Below, in pieces: positions 16,754-25,515 of a stretch of DNA of 64,000 nucleotides. Position 1 is the stretch's first letter, and each line of letters starts with the position of its first letter. The stretch comes from a virus. Position numbers and translations under genes: made by a program. The stretch spans positions 1 to 64,000 of IMG/VR virus record IMGVR_UViG_3300009151_003928; one strand, written 5' to 3'. The notes beneath the pieces were generated by a model, which ran no database searches, had not been told where the DNA came from, and saw nothing but the letters and a program-made list of their open reading frames with translations.

Positions 16754-17760
16754 TACACTGGATGAGCAATCAGGACAATATGAAAATATTGCCTGCACAA
16801 GTAGATATTGATTTAACCAACGTTTGTAATCAAGACTGCTATTACTGCAACTCAGCAGACTTCAGAGCAGAAAAACCCGTACAAAAGAAATACACCGAGT
16901 ATATTGCCTTACTAGATAAATTATCTAGTTGGAGAGCGCATACTCCAAACAGCTACGGCACAACACATACTATTACGTACCCCGGTGGAGGAGAACCTAC
17001 TGTGTTAGTAAACTACGAACAAGTAATTGAACATACAATAGACTTAGGATTCCTGACCAGCATTACTACAAATGGTAGTAATTTAGATAGACTACTAGAC
17101 ACCGTACACGTAGACAAACTACGTAAAATTGCCTGGATTGGTATTGACATTGATGCTGGCACAGAAACATTGTACGAAGAAATACGTCGTAGTTTAACTG
17201 CTAAAAGTTTGTTTACTAAAGTCAAAGACAATGCACGTGGATTAATTGAGGCAGGAGTTAATGTAGATTTTAAAGCATTAATTAATCCTTTAAACGATAC
17301 TCCCGAAGCAATGAATGATTTATTTAAGTTAGTTGCGGAACTAGGTGGACGTATGCTTTACTTCCGCCCTGTTATACTCGACAATCAAGCATACCCCATC
17401 ACCGAACAGACTATTGCTCGGCTAGAAAAGTGTAGCCAAGAGTACAAGTTACCGTATTGGGCCAATCAAAACAAAACATTGCCACGTAACTATAAGAAAT
17501 GCCACCAGATGTTTCACTTTCCTGTGTTCTGCGCCGATGGAAAGATCTATATTTGTTGCGAAGGCAAAGGCAATCCGCAATTTGAATTAACCAATTGGGA
17601 TCAAGGTGATTTCCGAGATCAGTGGCTTAACGAACGCCACTATGATATATACAATAAAACTCGTGTAGAATTTTGTGCTCCATGTCGTCCTAATATTAGT
17701 AATATTAATATACAAAATATATTAAATAACCCTAAACAAATAGAAACATTATACCTATGA
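16732..17760 (+). CDS. radical SAM enzyme with C-terminal SPASM/twitch-like domain
   Basis: 342 residues. The radical SAM cluster motif is C32-x3-C36-x2-C39 (CNQDCYYC), followed by YPGGGEPT (GGEP). The C-terminal part has KKCHQMFH...FCADGKIYICCEGKG...CAPCRPN, an auxiliary-cluster domain of the usual SPASM/twitch order. This differs from the N-terminal arrangement at 8405 and in the leftward array. Family members modify peptides, sugars or tRNA; no peptide substrate is obvious. Neighbours are a small alpha/beta protein, a DUF6165-like protein, an AMP ligase, a 2OG oxygenase and a PLP enzyme. Confidence 0.88.
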   Translation: MYRYAELVHWMSNQDNMKILPAQVDIDLTNVCNQDCYYCNSADFRAEKPVQKKYTEYIALLDKLSSWRAHTPNSYGTTHTITYPGGGEPTVLVNYEQVIEHTIDLGFLTSITTNGSNLDRLLDTVHVDKLRKIAWIGIDIDAGTETLYEEIRRSLTAKSLFTKVKDNARGLIEAGVNVDFKALINPLNDTPEAMNDLFKLVAELGGRMLYFRPVILDNQAYPITEQTIARLEKCSQEYKLPYWANQNKTLPRNYKKCHQMFHFPVFCADGKIYICCEGKGNPQFELTNWDQGDFRDQWLNERHYDIYNKTRVEFCAPCRPNISNINIQNILNNPKQIETLYL

Positions 17761-18119
17761 ACATTACATTTCCTATTATTGAATTAATTGATCGCTTGGC
17801 CATTGCTGATGTTAAATTTAAACGTACCAAAGGTGCAAATGACGAAGAACTCACTTGGTATATGAATCAAGCACTACCTTACGATTTAACAGAAGTAGAA
17901 GATTTATATACAAATCTTGTTGCTATACATAATCAGATATGGGATTTAGAATCGGAATTAAAAACAGGACGTGAAGCCGAACTGCCTCTAGAAGAAATTG
18001 GACGTAGGGCTATTTCTATACGTGATTGGAACAACCAACGCATTCGTGTTAAGAACGCTATTGCCGAACGGTTAGAATGTCCTGTGAGAGAAATTAAACA
18101 AGATCATTTGAGTGCTTAA
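17757..18119 (+). CDS. DUF6165-like helical protein
   Basis: 120 residues, helical. The beginning FPIIELIDRLAIADVKFKRT and the later AIHNQIWDLESELK, RDWNNQRIRVKNAIAERL resemble DUF6165-type proteins found beside glycan or methyltransferase genes, whose function is unknown. It overlaps the radical SAM stop by 4 bases and the convergent ligase stop by 4 bases. Confidence 0.6.
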   Translation: MNITFPIIELIDRLAIADVKFKRTKGANDEELTWYMNQALPYDLTEVEDLYTNLVAIHNQIWDLESELKTGREAELPLEEIGRRAISIRDWNNQRIRVKNAIAERLECPVREIKQDHLSA

Positions 18120-19195
18120 AATTTAGAATCTAACCAAGTACGAGATACTTTGCCACTTGGACTAACTGGAATTGAATCAACACACTCTAATACCATCGGT
18201 TTACATTGCGGACCTAGGCCGATTAAGTAACGTCGTATTTCTTCAGGGTCACAGGTACCCACGTACAAACATTTAACAGCATCATTTCCAAATATTACGC
18301 AATCTGCTAACCCGGGAATATGATTTAGCAACTGTGTTTCCAAACTGATAGGGTTTAGTTTTTTACCTTTAACATTAATTTGATCACGATGTCGTCCAAG
18401 TAATTTATAGTATCCAGCTTCGTCTTGTTCTGCTAAATCTCCAGTATTATACCAATCATCAGTGAACACAGTTGATCCTTTAATATACAACTGCCCGTCT
18501 ACTATATCAGCTTCTATACCATCAGGTAACCCAATGGTTCCCATTCTACGTTGTCCATTCAATGGATTAGTAAAACAGTGGCTAAGTGCTTCTGTCATTC
18601 CAAACGCTTCAATGATCGGAACATTAAATTTATGTTTCAGTTCTGTAAATAGCGTATCAGGTAAGGCCGCACTGGCACCACGTATAAAACGTAAATGATC
18701 AAATTTAAGTTGGCTGACCACTCTGAGTACATCGGGTACAGCAGTAATAAACGTAGGAGAATGCTTAGCCATTGTGCGAATATCTTTTACAGGAACATAG
18801 GTAGTTTCGCAACCAGCAAATTGGGTGGCCCAGTAAAAGCCTTGGCCATGGGCATGCCATAAACTCATTATGCTTACATAACGATCGTTAGCAGTTATGT
18901 TATATGTGCTACAAATCTTTTGAGCCAGTATATCTATTTGTGATTGGCTAAAACTACAAAATTTACTATCGCCTGTAGTTCCAGAAGTGTACCAAAGCAC
19001 ACGTTCATTTGGATAGTCTCCGCCATTGCGTAGTTGGTCGCCGTCTTTGGTTATTAGTAAACTATAATCTGATTTGGCCAATAGGTATTCGTTTCGGCTA
19101 ACAGCCGCATCGGGGTTAATAACCATAATGCTGTAGTTGGTCAGTTGAGGAATATAATCTTGTGGGTTAGTTACACACAGCACAGCACGTTTCAT
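18116..19195 (-). CDS. AMP-forming acyl/aminoacyl ligase (adenylation enzyme)
   Basis: 359 residues from ATG 19195 (a TTG four codons upstream is possible). ANL-superfamily motifs in order: A3 WYTSGTTGDSK near 68-78, A5 EAFGMTEA near 190, A7 YNTGDL, A8 GRHRDQINVKGKKLNP, and A10 SPSGKVSRTW with the catalytic Lys near 352. It activates a carboxylic acid as an acyl-AMP. It is shorter than typical 500-residue members because the N-terminal lobe is reduced. No carrier protein or condensation domain is nearby. It is the only leftward gene among some 85 rightward ones, so it may be an insertion or separately regulated. Confidence 0.88.
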   Translation of the reverse strand: MKRAVLCVTNPQDYIPQLTNYSIMVINPDAAVSRNEYLLAKSDYSLLITKDGDQLRNGGDYPNERVLWYTSGTTGDSKFCSFSQSQIDILAQKICSTYNITANDRYVSIMSLWHAHGQGFYWATQFAGCETTYVPVKDIRTMAKHSPTFITAVPDVLRVVSQLKFDHLRFIRGASAALPDTLFTELKHKFNVPIIEAFGMTEALSHCFTNPLNGQRRMGTIGLPDGIEADIVDGQLYIKGSTVFTDDWYNTGDLAEQDEAGYYKLLGRHRDQINVKGKKLNPISLETQLLNHIPGLADCVIFGNDAVKCLYVGTCDPEEIRRYLIGLGPQCKPMVLECVDSIPVSPSGKVSRTWLDSKF

Positions 19196-19211
19196 TTTGA
19201 GTACCAAGTAG

Positions 19212-19240
19212 TTGATTTTATTCTGTATTTATAGTATAAT
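19212..19240 (+). promoter_or_regulatory. promoter positioned for a leaderless mRNA
   Basis: TTGATT (19212-19217), 17-base spacer, TATAAT (19235-19240), then only ATTAC before the ATG at 19246. Transcription would start at or next to the A of the start codon. No ribosome site fits between. Confidence 0.6.
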
Positions 19241-19245
19241 ATTAC

Positions 19246-19872
19246 ATGACAGACGATTTTGCCTTATATAAACAAAGCCTCAACAACTGGATGGACTATG
19301 GTGTAATGTACCATGGTCGAGTTGATCCAATCTGGAGTAAACTCGACTTTGATTGGATTAAAACTTACTCAATTGAAGAGTTTGATCACAATGATGTGTG
19401 GGACAGTCCAGCAAGTCAATTTAAATTATGGCAAGAAGACCTGTATCGGTCTTGGGGACACAAGAAAGAAAATACAGAGCATTACATGGCATTCGACCCT
19501 GTAATTGATTTTGATGCCAGACTAATATTTAAAGAAATTGGGTGCCATAAGACTTTTCACAATTTTAATTTTATGCGGATTCCTGCAGGAATGATTATTC
19601 CCTGGCATTGTGATACGTATGCGTACTTTGTAAATAAATTTAATATAGCACCAGAACAAGTCACCCACGTTAAACGTGCCATTGTATTCATGGAAGACTG
19701 GTCGTTTGGGCAAACAGCACAATTTGGTCGTAGTGCGTTAAGTCACTGGCAAGCCGGTGACGTGTATTCTTGGGAACATGCGGCATGGCACGGTGTAGCA
19801 AACTTTGGCAACAAACCTATAACAGTAATGCAGGTAACTTATTATGACACAACCAACACTGACAAATCTTAA
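19246..19872 (+). CDS. Fe(II)/2-oxoglutarate oxygenase-like protein
   Basis: 208 residues with a double-stranded beta-helix pattern. H121-x-D123 (PWHCDTY) and H182 (AAWHGVANFG), with GNKPITVMQVTY after it, form the metal-binding triad layout of 2OG oxygenases such as Asp/Asn beta-hydroxylases. The product could be a hydroxylated small molecule or protein. It diverges from the AMP ligase and overlaps the PLP enzyme, so the three may serve one pathway. Confidence 0.72.
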   Translation: MTDDFALYKQSLNNWMDYGVMYHGRVDPIWSKLDFDWIKTYSIEEFDHNDVWDSPASQFKLWQEDLYRSWGHKKENTEHYMAFDPVIDFDARLIFKEIGCHKTFHNFNFMRIPAGMIIPWHCDTYAYFVNKFNIAPEQVTHVKRAIVFMEDWSFGQTAQFGRSALSHWQAGDVYSWEHAAWHGVANFGNKPITVMQVTYYDTTNTDKS

Positions 19873-20749
19873 AACACTACCATATGGTGGCGCACAATAT
19901 GTAATCAATGCAGATCGTGAAAAGTTTATACACGATAGTATTATTAAAGCCGCAAATGATCGTTGTTTATGGGACACTGACCTACAGCGTACATTCTTGG
20001 ATGAATATTATTCTTGGATACAAAACACAACTCTAAATACTATTACAGGTATTGACAATTTTAAAGTTAAGGCATTTACGCAAGGTGCTACAGAAGCATT
20101 TGATAAATTTTATTTGAAAAATTCCAATGGTAGACTGCGCTATTTTAAAGGTGAGTATATGTATCATCAAGTTGCAGGACGTCAATATTTTAATGAAAAA
20201 TCTAAATTCATCGAAGATGAAGAATTAACCGCCAATGATGTAGTAGTTATTAGTTTGCCCTTTAGTGACACAGGCAACGAACATCCTAGAATGAAAGAAG
20301 TATTAGAGGAATGTACTCGATTAAACATACCTGTGCTAGTTGACTATGCGTACTTAGGTATCTGCAGGGATATTACATTTGATTTAACATATCCGTGCAT
20401 TACCGATGTTACCTTTAGTTTGAGTAAAACATTCCCTGTGCCACATTTGCGTATTGGTATGCGCTTAACTCGTCAAGACGATGATGATGCATTAATGGTT
20501 ATGAACAAAACTGGTTACACAAATCGATTAGCAATACAAGTTGGATTAGATTTAATTCGAACATGGTCTGTAGACTTTATACCAACACACTATAAGCTAG
20601 CACAGGAACAGCTATGTCAAGAATTAGAAGTGGAAGCAAGTAATACAGTTATATTTGGTATAGACTCTAATAACAAATTCCCAGAATACAATAGAGGTGG
20701 ACAAACTAATCGGTTATGTTTTGCTAAAATCCTTGACACTAAGATCTAA
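19844..20749 (+). CDS. PLP-dependent aminotransferase-like enzyme, fold type I
   Basis: 301 residues, shorter than the usual ~400. AFTQGATEAFDKF matches the cofactor phosphate-binding turn, VLVDYAYLGICRD contains the Asp that pairs with the pyridine nitrogen, and FSLSKTFPVPHLRIG carries the Schiff-base Lys near 195. It overlaps the 2OG oxygenase gene by 29 bases. The shortened N- and C-terminal parts leave the substrate open; an amino acid transaminase or decarboxylase is possible. Confidence 0.78.
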   Translation: MTQPTLTNLKTLPYGGAQYVINADREKFIHDSIIKAANDRCLWDTDLQRTFLDEYYSWIQNTTLNTITGIDNFKVKAFTQGATEAFDKFYLKNSNGRLRYFKGEYMYHQVAGRQYFNEKSKFIEDEELTANDVVVISLPFSDTGNEHPRMKEVLEECTRLNIPVLVDYAYLGICRDITFDLTYPCITDVTFSLSKTFPVPHLRIGMRLTRQDDDDALMVMNKTGYTNRLAIQVGLDLIRTWSVDFIPTHYKLAQEQLCQELEVEASNTVIFGIDSNNKFPEYNRGGQTNRLCFAKILDTKI

Positions 20750-20761
20750 ATACTATACAAT
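20733..20761 (+). promoter_or_regulatory. sigma-70-like promoter for folE
   Basis: TTGACA (20733-20738) overlaps the end of the PLP-enzyme gene; 17 bases later TACAAT (20756-20761), 21 bases before the folE ATG with its CGGAGAAG ribosome site. The spacer holds CTAAATA (20746-20752). Confidence 0.6.
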
Positions 20762-20782
20762 AACACAATACTCGGAGAAGAA

Positions 20783-21559
20783 ATGTCTGATAATAAACTA
20801 GTAGAAGAAGCACCGTATCATCCCGGATACGAAGATGCCGCAATGGCAATGAGCGACAAAGGTTACGAAGAAGGTTACCTAGGTGATGCTATTCGCTTCA
20901 ACATGAAGCGTGATAAGAAACGTTTCTGGGCCGGTGACAACATTAGCGATTACTTACACGAAGGTGATAAGGAAATTTTAATCAACGAAGCCACAGAAGC
21001 TTTTGAAACAGTTTTAGATCGTCTGCTTATCGATCGAGAAAATGATCCTAACTCAAAAGGCACAGCTAAACGATTGGCTAAGATGTATTTTAACGAAATT
21101 ATGGGAGGTCGATATGATCCGGCACCTAGCGCAACAGCTTTTCCAAATGATTCAGCGGATAGATACGAAGGTATGTTGGTTGTTCGTAGCGAACTGCGTT
21201 CTATGTGTAGTCATCATCACCAGCCTGTGTCTGGTGTTGCTTACATCGGAATCATCGCCGCAAATAAACTTATTGGCTTGTCTAAATATACTAGGATCGC
21301 TCAGTGGTGTGCTCGTCGTGGCACACTTCAAGAAGAATTATGTAACGACATCGCAAGAGAAATAATGCGGGCTACTGAGTCAGAGAACGTGGGTGTGTAT
21401 ATACAGGCCACTCACGGATGCTGTGAGAATCGAGGCATTATGGCACACTCGAGTTTAACACAAACAACAGTATTAAAAGGTGCTTTTAACACAGACCCAG
21501 GAACTAAAAAAGAGTTCATGGACAATATCAAACTACAACAGGACTTTGCCCCAAGATGA
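20783..21559 (+). CDS. folE: GTP cyclohydrolase I
   Basis: 258 residues. It converts GTP to dihydroneopterin triphosphate, the first step toward folate and 7-deazaguanines. Zinc and active-site motifs: MCSHHHQPVSG near 142, GLSKYTRIAQWCARR, LQEELCNDIA, and HGCCENRGI carrying the later zinc Cys. An N-terminal ~60-residue extension precedes the core. With queD, queE and dpdA in the window the likely use is DNA modification, though DHFR and ThyA nearby also use folate. Confidence 0.95.
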   Translation: MSDNKLVEEAPYHPGYEDAAMAMSDKGYEEGYLGDAIRFNMKRDKKRFWAGDNISDYLHEGDKEILINEATEAFETVLDRLLIDRENDPNSKGTAKRLAKMYFNEIMGGRYDPAPSATAFPNDSADRYEGMLVVRSELRSMCSHHHQPVSGVAYIGIIAANKLIGLSKYTRIAQWCARRGTLQEELCNDIAREIMRATESENVGVYIQATHGCCENRGIMAHSSLTQTTVLKGAFNTDPGTKKEFMDNIKLQQDFAPR

Positions 21560-21831
21560 ACTGGCTTAAAAGAAAACTAAGACGCTGGATACAAGAAGAA
21601 GATTGCTATGCTATAGCATCTCCAGTATCAAATACAATTGGTTCTAATTCTATTGACATGGAAGGTTTAGCTTTCCATGTTATGCCTGCACGAGGTGGTA
21701 CAGTAGTACAAATTCGACAATACGATCGTAAATCAGATCGTAGCAACAATGTAACACATGTTATCCCCGACGGTGAGGATATTGCCGAACGCATTGGACA
21801 TATTGTTAGTATGGAACTATTACGAGCATGA
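21556..21831 (+). CDS. small conserved phage protein
   Basis: 91 residues; basic N-terminus (MNWLKRKLRRW) followed by a compact beta-like domain FHVMPARGGTVVQIRQYD and a C-terminal helix EDIAERIGHIVSMELL. Overlaps folE and the next gene by 4 bases each. I recall similar proteins in marine T4-like phages but no function. Confidence 0.68.
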   Translation: MNWLKRKLRRWIQEEDCYAIASPVSNTIGSNSIDMEGLAFHVMPARGGTVVQIRQYDRKSDRSNNVTHVIPDGEDIAERIGHIVSMELLRA

Positions 21832-22184
21832 TTAAAGGTATTAACTCATCAGGGCCGTACATAAATGTCAGTAACGGAATGCCAGGTAGCCCTTACATTA
21901 GTCCAAGAGATAACAATCCTGCTATTGGTATGGTTCGTATGAACGGGCAAAGCCTCGAAGCATTTGATGGTAGCGGCTGGATATCAATTGCAAACACTTA
22001 TGCTGACGTTAGTCTAAATGGTGCGGCAATTACAGCTCTAGAATGGTGCCAAAAGAAAATGGCCGAAGAATCACGTATCAAAGAACTTGCCGCAAAGAAC
22101 GTCACAGTAGCAGATGCCCTTGCTCGATTTGAGCAAGCACAAGAGCAACTCCGAATAGTGTTGACCCTTACAGACCAAGTATAA
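21828..22184 (+). CDS. hypothetical protein with possible structural character
   Basis: 118 residues. The N-terminal half is Gly/Ser/Asn/Pro-rich (GPYINVSNGMPGSPYI) with GMVRMNGQSLEAFDGSGWISI, which looks like a virion-surface beta repeat; the C-terminal half is a helix with coiled-coil character. No family named with confidence. It ends just before the unusual promoter at 22188. Confidence 0.65.
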   Translation: MIKGINSSGPYINVSNGMPGSPYISPRDNNPAIGMVRMNGQSLEAFDGSGWISIANTYADVSLNGAAITALEWCQKKMAEESRIKELAAKNVTVADALARFEQAQEQLRIVLTLTDQV

Positions 22185-22187
22185 AAC

Positions 22188-22232
22188 TGTTGCTTTTCTG
22201 CAACAGACCATAAAATCCCATTAATGTATAAT
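22188..22232 (+). promoter_or_regulatory. shared-type promoter with upstream dyad (copy 1)
   Basis: Perfect dyad TGTTGC-N6-GCAACA (22188-22205), running into ACAGACC (22203-22209), then a 17-base spacer and TATAAT (22227-22232). The -35 position reads CAGACC, far from TTGACA, so an activator is likely. The same architecture lies at 36225-36269 and 37932-37976. It drives the lipoprotein gene at 22265. Confidence 0.65.
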
Positions 22233-22264
22233 ACTAGTATCTTTAATGATTCTAGGTATTCAAC

Positions 22265-24652
22265 ATGAAACGTAAACTGCTATACACACTGATGTTTGGC
22301 ACCGTAATTGTGCTAACTGCCTGCGGAGGCGGAGGCGGAGGCGGAGGCGGAAGTCCATCGTACGTTCAGCCTAGCACAAATGCTTCAATACAAACTGTTG
22401 CGAAATCAGTTAATCCTTTATCTGGCGCCGCCGGTTTTATATATTCCACTGTGAATATGTACAATGCCGATTTAACCGGAAATGGCACTGATAATATTGT
22501 TGTAGCCGGATCAAGCACAACTAATACCAGTAGCGTCATGAAAGTGTTTGGTTGGTCTGGTACCAACTTAGTTGATCAAACTGCACAATGGTTTATCCCA
22601 GGCGATAATATTATTAGTCCTGGTGCGGCTAAACTGTCTTTTGGTAACTTTAACGGCAACGGACGGCAAAGTATGTTTGTTGATCCAGGCACTGACAGTA
22701 ATGGTGCTCCGGCAACTTCGGTATCTGTTTTTGTCAACAACGGCAGTCGGTTTACCAAATATAGTATTGCACTATCACACTCACTGGATAGTATGGACAG
22801 TACTACCTTTACCTATAACGGCGTTGACAATGTCTTGGCCCTAGGCTATCCATACTCACAGGCCATTATGGGAAGTACCACTAATGACTTTAGAGCTTAC
22901 GCTGTCAGTAACTTGTCAGGTAGTGCTATTGCTAGTGGTAATTTCTTAGGCACAGGTGATCCAAGTTTTGTAGTAGGACAATTTGGATCATCAATTACCT
23001 TGGGTGCGACTCCTAATGCATTAGTTGGATTCAGTCAAGACGCCGGAACCGGTGCAGTTACTACACCGTTTATTCGCAACTTGCCGGTTCCGCTATTTAA
23101 TACAGCACCGTACTTTGCACAAACTGGCGGCAGTAATACCATCCGTGTTGTTAAATACGACTTTGACGGCTCAGGCGCAGACAGCGTGTTTATTACTGCT
23201 ATGCCAAACAACTGGCAACTAAGCCCATATCAATCTAGTATACAATTCCTCAAAAACAACGGAGCTGGTATATTTACAGACGTAACACCGGCCACAGTAT
23301 CCGGATATGATATGACCAAGGCCGCAAGTACAAATCCAATTATTGCCGACATTTATAATACCGGTTTACCTGCAATTATATTACCAGCAACAAATGGTAC
23401 ACAGGTACTTGCACAAGTCAGTCGTGGACAGTATGTAGCAAGTATGGCCAATACTATTACCACTTTCCAAAACAATGTTAATAGTTTGGTGGGTAGTAGC
23501 CTAGATACCCAAGGCGGAACTACTACTTTTGTTAAAGGGCCAAACAATGCCTTTTATTTATTAGATATGGTTCCACTAAATATGCCAGATGGTTCTAGTC
23601 AGAAGGGTTTTTATTTAACACCACTTAGCACCAGTACGGTTGCTACTAATGCTCAAAGCGCCATTAATCTTGCTCGTACCGTATGGCCTTGGTTAAATGA
23701 CGTTCAGCTTAATGCAATGATTCGAGCAACAGGCACAAATTTTGCCGGCATAACTGTCATTGACGAACAAGCATTATTTTCTCCCACTGGACCATTGGGT
23801 ATATTTAATCGTCCTATCTCGGGTTATATTGCTGGTCTACAAACAGATGGTGCAGATTCACAATTAATTACCACTGATAGATTAGGTCGTACCTTTACCG
23901 CTAGCCTTGCTCCATTACATGCAAATGGGTGGACTAATTCATTTAACATGAACGGTGAGCACATTGACCAACATGAATTGTCTGGCCACACTGAATATTT
24001 AATTGCTGGTAATGTTAACAATGTTGGACCATTGCGTGTTGGTAGTGAAACTCGCAACATGTACAATACTGTTGGCAACGATCCCGGTGTTGGGCCTACA
24101 CTAAATCAAATTAAAAATTATACAATCGGTATTCCTCGAATATGGGAAAAAGGAAATTGGTCAGCGGGCGCACAGTACACTACACTTAGTTATAATCCTT
24201 GGTTGGCATTCGGCGGCAGTTGGGGTATGGTCACCCAGACTGGCAACTTAGACCATACTATCAGATATAACAATAAAGGCTTTACTGCTGTAGCCGGCGG
24301 CACGTATACTACTACAAATATCACACCAGGGTTGATTACCAAGGTAAATGATATCTATGGTGTGTGGGGCGAAACTGGATATAAATGGGCAAACGACCTA
24401 GGTATCTATGCTGGTGTTAAACCTATTGCAATACGAGGAAATGTTGAAGCAAAGTTACCAACTAGTGTTGACACCGGGGGTAATTTAGTGTATACTGGTA
24501 AAACATTAGCACTTCAGAATCAGACTACAGGATATTTAAGAGCACTTTGGACTACTAACATTGATAAGAAAACTATGTATCGTATCAGTGGAACTGTAAT
24601 GAGCAACGGGCAATCACGTATAATGAACGAATTGAGGTATTTCTTTGATTAA
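22265..24652 (+). CDS. FG-GAP-type lipoprotein with possible C-terminal beta-barrel
   Basis: 795 residues. The signal peptide MKRKLLYTLMFGTVIVLTAC ends in a lipobox (LTAC, C20), so it should be lipid-anchored after secretion. Nine glycines follow. FG-GAP/VCBS-like repeats with calcium-loop spacing are DLTGNGTDN near 69, NFNGNGRQS near 128 and DFDGSGADS near 298. From about 540 (RLGRTFTASLAP) the sequence alternates in short amphipathic strands and ends RYFFD, reminiscent of autotransporter barrels. A phage gene of this kind could alter the surface of the infected cell, block superinfection, or form a virion fibre. It is expressed from the shared-type promoter. Confidence 0.75.
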   Translation: MKRKLLYTLMFGTVIVLTACGGGGGGGGGSPSYVQPSTNASIQTVAKSVNPLSGAAGFIYSTVNMYNADLTGNGTDNIVVAGSSTTNTSSVMKVFGWSGTNLVDQTAQWFIPGDNIISPGAAKLSFGNFNGNGRQSMFVDPGTDSNGAPATSVSVFVNNGSRFTKYSIALSHSLDSMDSTTFTYNGVDNVLALGYPYSQAIMGSTTNDFRAYAVSNLSGSAIASGNFLGTGDPSFVVGQFGSSITLGATPNALVGFSQDAGTGAVTTPFIRNLPVPLFNTAPYFAQTGGSNTIRVVKYDFDGSGADSVFITAMPNNWQLSPYQSSIQFLKNNGAGIFTDVTPATVSGYDMTKAASTNPIIADIYNTGLPAIILPATNGTQVLAQVSRGQYVASMANTITTFQNNVNSLVGSSLDTQGGTTTFVKGPNNAFYLLDMVPLNMPDGSSQKGFYLTPLSTSTVATNAQSAINLARTVWPWLNDVQLNAMIRATGTNFAGITVIDEQALFSPTGPLGIFNRPISGYIAGLQTDGADSQLITTDRLGRTFTASLAPLHANGWTNSFNMNGEHIDQHELSGHTEYLIAGNVNNVGPLRVGSETRNMYNTVGNDPGVGPTLNQIKNYTIGIPRIWEKGNWSAGAQYTTLSYNPWLAFGGSWGMVTQTGNLDHTIRYNNKGFTAVAGGTYTTTNITPGLITKVNDIYGVWGETGYKWANDLGIYAGVKPIAIRGNVEAKLPTSVDTGGNLVYTGKTLALQNQTTGYLRALWTTNIDKKTMYRISGTVMSNGQSRIMNELRYFFD
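22325..22351 (+). repeat. hexanucleotide tandem repeat coding for poly-Gly
   Basis: Four and a half copies of GGAGGC directly after the lipobox Cys codon. A six-base unit keeps the frame when copies are gained or lost, so the glycine linker may vary in length between isolates. Confidence 0.85.
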
Positions 24653-25106
24653 TAAACTACTTAACTGGCTAGACAAGATTGGACGTAAACGTATTATTAT
24701 GGATCGTATAAACGACGAACCATACCTAGAACGTTACTATGTATTCCTTAAGGATCGCGAACGTTTTCCCTTTAATGTGTTCTTACACAAGTTTCTCAAA
24801 AGCGATCCAGATGATGTGCATGATCATCCCTGGAACTATGCCACACTTATTCTCAAGGGCGGCTATTGGGAATGGATTCCGCAATTCAATCACGAAGGTA
24901 AAATGACCTGTGAAGTGGCAAAATGGCGTGGGATGGGACACTTTCGTATTTGTGATGCAACCAGTTATCATCGTATAGAAATAGATCCGGGGGTTGATAC
25001 ATGGACGCTGTTTATGCCCATGTGGAAAAGAAAAGATTGGGGTTTTTGGACTCGCAAGGGTTGGGTACAACACGAAGCATATTTACAATCAAGGGCAACA
25101 AAATGA
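24645..25106 (+). CDS. cupin-like protein
   Basis: 153 residues. The core DDVHDHPWNYATLILKGGYWE has the His-x-His and Gly pattern of cupin motif 1, and RICDATSYHRIEIDPGVDTWTLFM with its His resembles motif 2. Cupins of this type bind a metal; catalytic function varies. It overlaps the lipoprotein gene by 8 bases but is cytoplasmic by sequence. Small cupins with an HDHPW core are, as I recall, frequent in phages, with unknown role. Confidence 0.72.
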   Translation: MINKLLNWLDKIGRKRIIMDRINDEPYLERYYVFLKDRERFPFNVFLHKFLKSDPDDVHDHPWNYATLILKGGYWEWIPQFNHEGKMTCEVAKWRGMGHFRICDATSYHRIEIDPGVDTWTLFMPMWKRKDWGFWTRKGWVQHEAYLQSRATK

Positions 25107-25192
25107 AATTAAGCGAAATTATTACTATGGGTATTTTTGCAATTATCTTGGTTGCATTTATTATATATCAACATGGGCATTTTATAAAATGA
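25103..25192 (+). CDS. 29-residue single-helix membrane peptide
   Basis: MKLSEIITMGIFAIILVAFIIYQHGHFIK: one membrane helix. Start and stop overlap both neighbours as ATGA, which is strong positional support. Function unknown. Confidence 0.6.
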   Translation: MKLSEIITMGIFAIILVAFIIYQHGHFIK

Positions 25193-25515
25193 TACAACTT
25201 CCGCCCGGTTGTTGTGTGGCATATGAAATTCGTTTTACTGTGGGAGAACTTACAGATGAAATTGGTGAATGGTTTAATATGATTGGTGGGACTGCTACTA
25301 AGAAACAGTATTGGGATCATCGAGGTCGCGAACAATTTACAGTTCATGTACAATACGGTAAAGCAAAACCTAGTCACAGATTAGCAAATGGCGAAGTTCA
25401 TAATATTATAAGATTCGATGGCACAGATGCTAGTACTGCAAGCATGTTCTTGCTCAAGTTCATGGATCAAATCGTTTCACACAATTTAAAGGAAGCAGAA
25501 CATTATGTCTATTAG
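25189..25515 (+). CDS. hypothetical protein
   Basis: 108 residues from the ATG at 25189, which overlaps the preceding peptide gene as ATGA. An alpha/beta mixture with EIRFTVGELTDEIGEWF at the start and TVHVQYGKAKPSHRL in the middle. No motif I recognise. It overlaps the phosphoribosyltransferase start by 11 bases. Confidence 0.65.
   Translation: MIQLPPGCCVAYEIRFTVGELTDEIGEWFNMIGGTATKKQYWDHRGREQFTVHVQYGKAKPSHRLANGEVHNIIRFDGTDASTASMFLLKFMDQIVSHNLKEAEHYVY

Noticed and set aside
4702-20752. CTAAATA elements (4702, 20746) as T4-like late promoters
   Set aside because: The same string occurs inside coding regions, and no late structural gene follows.
25189-25515. QueC or second QueD candidate
   Set aside because: No ATP-binding SGGxDS motif or pterin-synthase motif is present; QueC was not found anywhere in the window.
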